Shown: piece after piece, positions 4,998 to 5,618 of the stretch
Numbering within the stretch: position 1 is the stretch's first letter
How the letters are laid out: every line of letters starts with the position of its first letter
Assembly: GCA_052389755.1 (NCBI GenBank)
Contig: JBQTHP010000183.1
Location: 1-5,618 of the forward strand
Direction: 5' to 3'
From: JBQTHP01 sp052389755
Lineage (GTDB): Bacteria > Pseudomonadota > Gammaproteobacteria > Steroidobacterales > Steroidobacteraceae
Length of the DNA: 5,618 nucleotides
Translations under genes and position numbers: made by a program
The notes under the pieces: model-generated
The model's database searches: none
The model's input: only the letters and a program-made list of their open reading frames with translations
Told to the model about the DNA's origin: nothing

Positions 4998-5618
4998 CAA
5001 GACGATTCTGCCGTGCGAACGCTCACCGGGATCTGCGCGACGATGCTGAAGCCTTTCGCGGGTTCGGTCGTGATGCGCAAGCGTCCGCCGAGCATCTCGA
5101 CTCTCTCTCGCATGCCGATCAACCCGAGGCCCGACTGCTTGCCGGAGAGATCGGCGCCGCAGCCGTCGTCAGTCATCTCGAAGACGATCGACTCGTCGCT
5201 GTCCGGGGGCAAACGGGTGCGGGCCACCCGAATCCGAACGGATCGCGCACGGGCGTGCGTCGAAAGATTCGTCAATCCTTCCTGCACGAGCCGATAGAGG
5301 ACGAGCGCGATCTGCTCGCCGAGAGCATCGAGATCGCCCTCGAAGGATGCGGCGAACCGCACGGCCGGCAACCGCTGCTGCCAATGATCGAGACTGTGTT
5401 CGAGCGCCGCCTGAAGTCCGAGCTCATCGAGCCCCACCGGCCGCAGTTTGCGGATCAGATCGCGCACGACGCCGTGCACGTGATCTGCATGCCCGACGAT
5501 GGCGGACGCGGCGCGCAGCACGGGCGGACTGTCGGCCGCCCTGTCCTGAATCGATACGGCGTCGGTCTTGATGGCGTTCAGATACTGGCCCAGCTCGTCG
5601 TGAAGCTCGCGCGCGAGG
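4997..5618 (-). CDS. Sensor histidine kinase, HisKA_3/UhpB-NarX type, C-terminal 206 residues
   Basis: The reading frame stays open to the right edge, so the sensor domain lies outside the window. The visible part starts in the dimerisation/phosphotransfer helix: ARELHDELGQYLNAIK, with His6 of the visible part (bases 5600-5602) as phospho-acceptor in the H-D-E-L-G-Q box of the HPK7 group. The second helix follows (RDLIRKLRPVGLDELGLQAA, about 52-71). The ATPase domain (about 85-200) has Asn117 in LVQEGLTNLSTHA, the G1 box DDGCGA (150-155) and the G2 box GLGLIGMRERVEMLGG (163-178). All catalytic landmarks are present. A GTG at 5521 is an internal valine, not the start. The stop overlaps the regulator's ATG by one base. 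The ligand cannot be guessed without the N-terminus. Confidence 0.93.
   Translation of the reverse strand, partial: LARELHDELGQYLNAIKTDAVSIQDRAADSPPVLRAASAIVGHADHVHGVVRDLIRKLRPVGLDELGLQAALEHSLDHWQQRLPAVRFAASFEGDLDALGEQIALVLYRLVQEGLTNLSTHARARSVRIRVARTRLPPDSDESIVFEMTDDGCGADLSGKQSGLGLIGMRERVEMLGGRLRITTEPAKGFSIVAQIPVSVRTAESS

Noticed and set aside
4998..5000. TTG as start of the response regulator
   Set aside because: The ATG three bases later overlaps the kinase stop as TGATG, the usual coupled arrangement, and no ribosome site favours TTG.
5519..5521. GTG as start of the histidine kinase
   Set aside because: The frame continues upstream through the H-box with its phospho-acceptor histidine to the window edge, so the GTG is an internal valine.
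1..5618. CRISPR array, tRNA, rRNA, riboswitch or complete defence system
   Set aside because: No regularly spaced repeats, no tRNA-like cloverleaf, no rRNA signature and no defence-type domains were seen on reading both strands.

Overview
The window is high-GC bacterial DNA with dense, short-spaced genes and strong third-position GC bias. The gene families fit a proteobacterium, perhaps a gammaproteobacterium of the Xanthomonadales/Steroidobacter kind, but no marker gene here fixes the taxon. I see no phage, CRISPR, tRNA or rRNA. One insertion-sequence end and a stretch of broken genes mark the region as rearranged.

Layout. (1) Positions 1-175 hold the 3' end of an IS5-family transposase and its presumed right terminal repeat. 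The element abuts, and may overlap, the stop codon of the next gene. (2) Positions 176-1791 hold a divergent pair: a branched-chain aminotransferase (minus strand) and an Lrp/AsnC-family regulator (plus strand). They share a 95-bp control region with repeated CGCTGAA elements. (3) Positions 1792-1990 form a convergent spacer with two hairpins and a possible 31-residue small ORF. (4) Positions 1991-3093 (minus) hold an ECF-type sigma factor overlapping by ATGA a four-helix membrane protein of unknown family, possibly its regulator. (5) Positions 3137-3438 look empty but hold two gene remnants on the minus strand. One is the first 23 codons of a phenylacetate-CoA-ligase-like gene, coupled by ATGA to the gene upstream. 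The other, in another frame, is a coding-like C-terminal tail that I do not recognise. (6) Positions 3435-5618 (minus) hold a NarL/UhpB-type two-component system (the kinase is cut by the window edge) followed 36 bp later by a DapA/N-acetylneuraminate-lyase superfamily enzyme.

How the genes may work together. The aminotransferase and the Lrp-like regulator probably form a local branched-chain amino-acid module. The kinase, response regulator, DapA-like lyase and lost ligase read as one former operon: a sensor system followed by catabolic enzymes, whose distal end was deleted and joined to the tail of another gene just before the sigma-factor gene. The most noteworthy points are this deletion scar, the IS placed at the aminotransferase stop codon, and the sigma/membrane-protein pair without a recognisable anti-sigma domain. 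No clearly new system is complete in this window.
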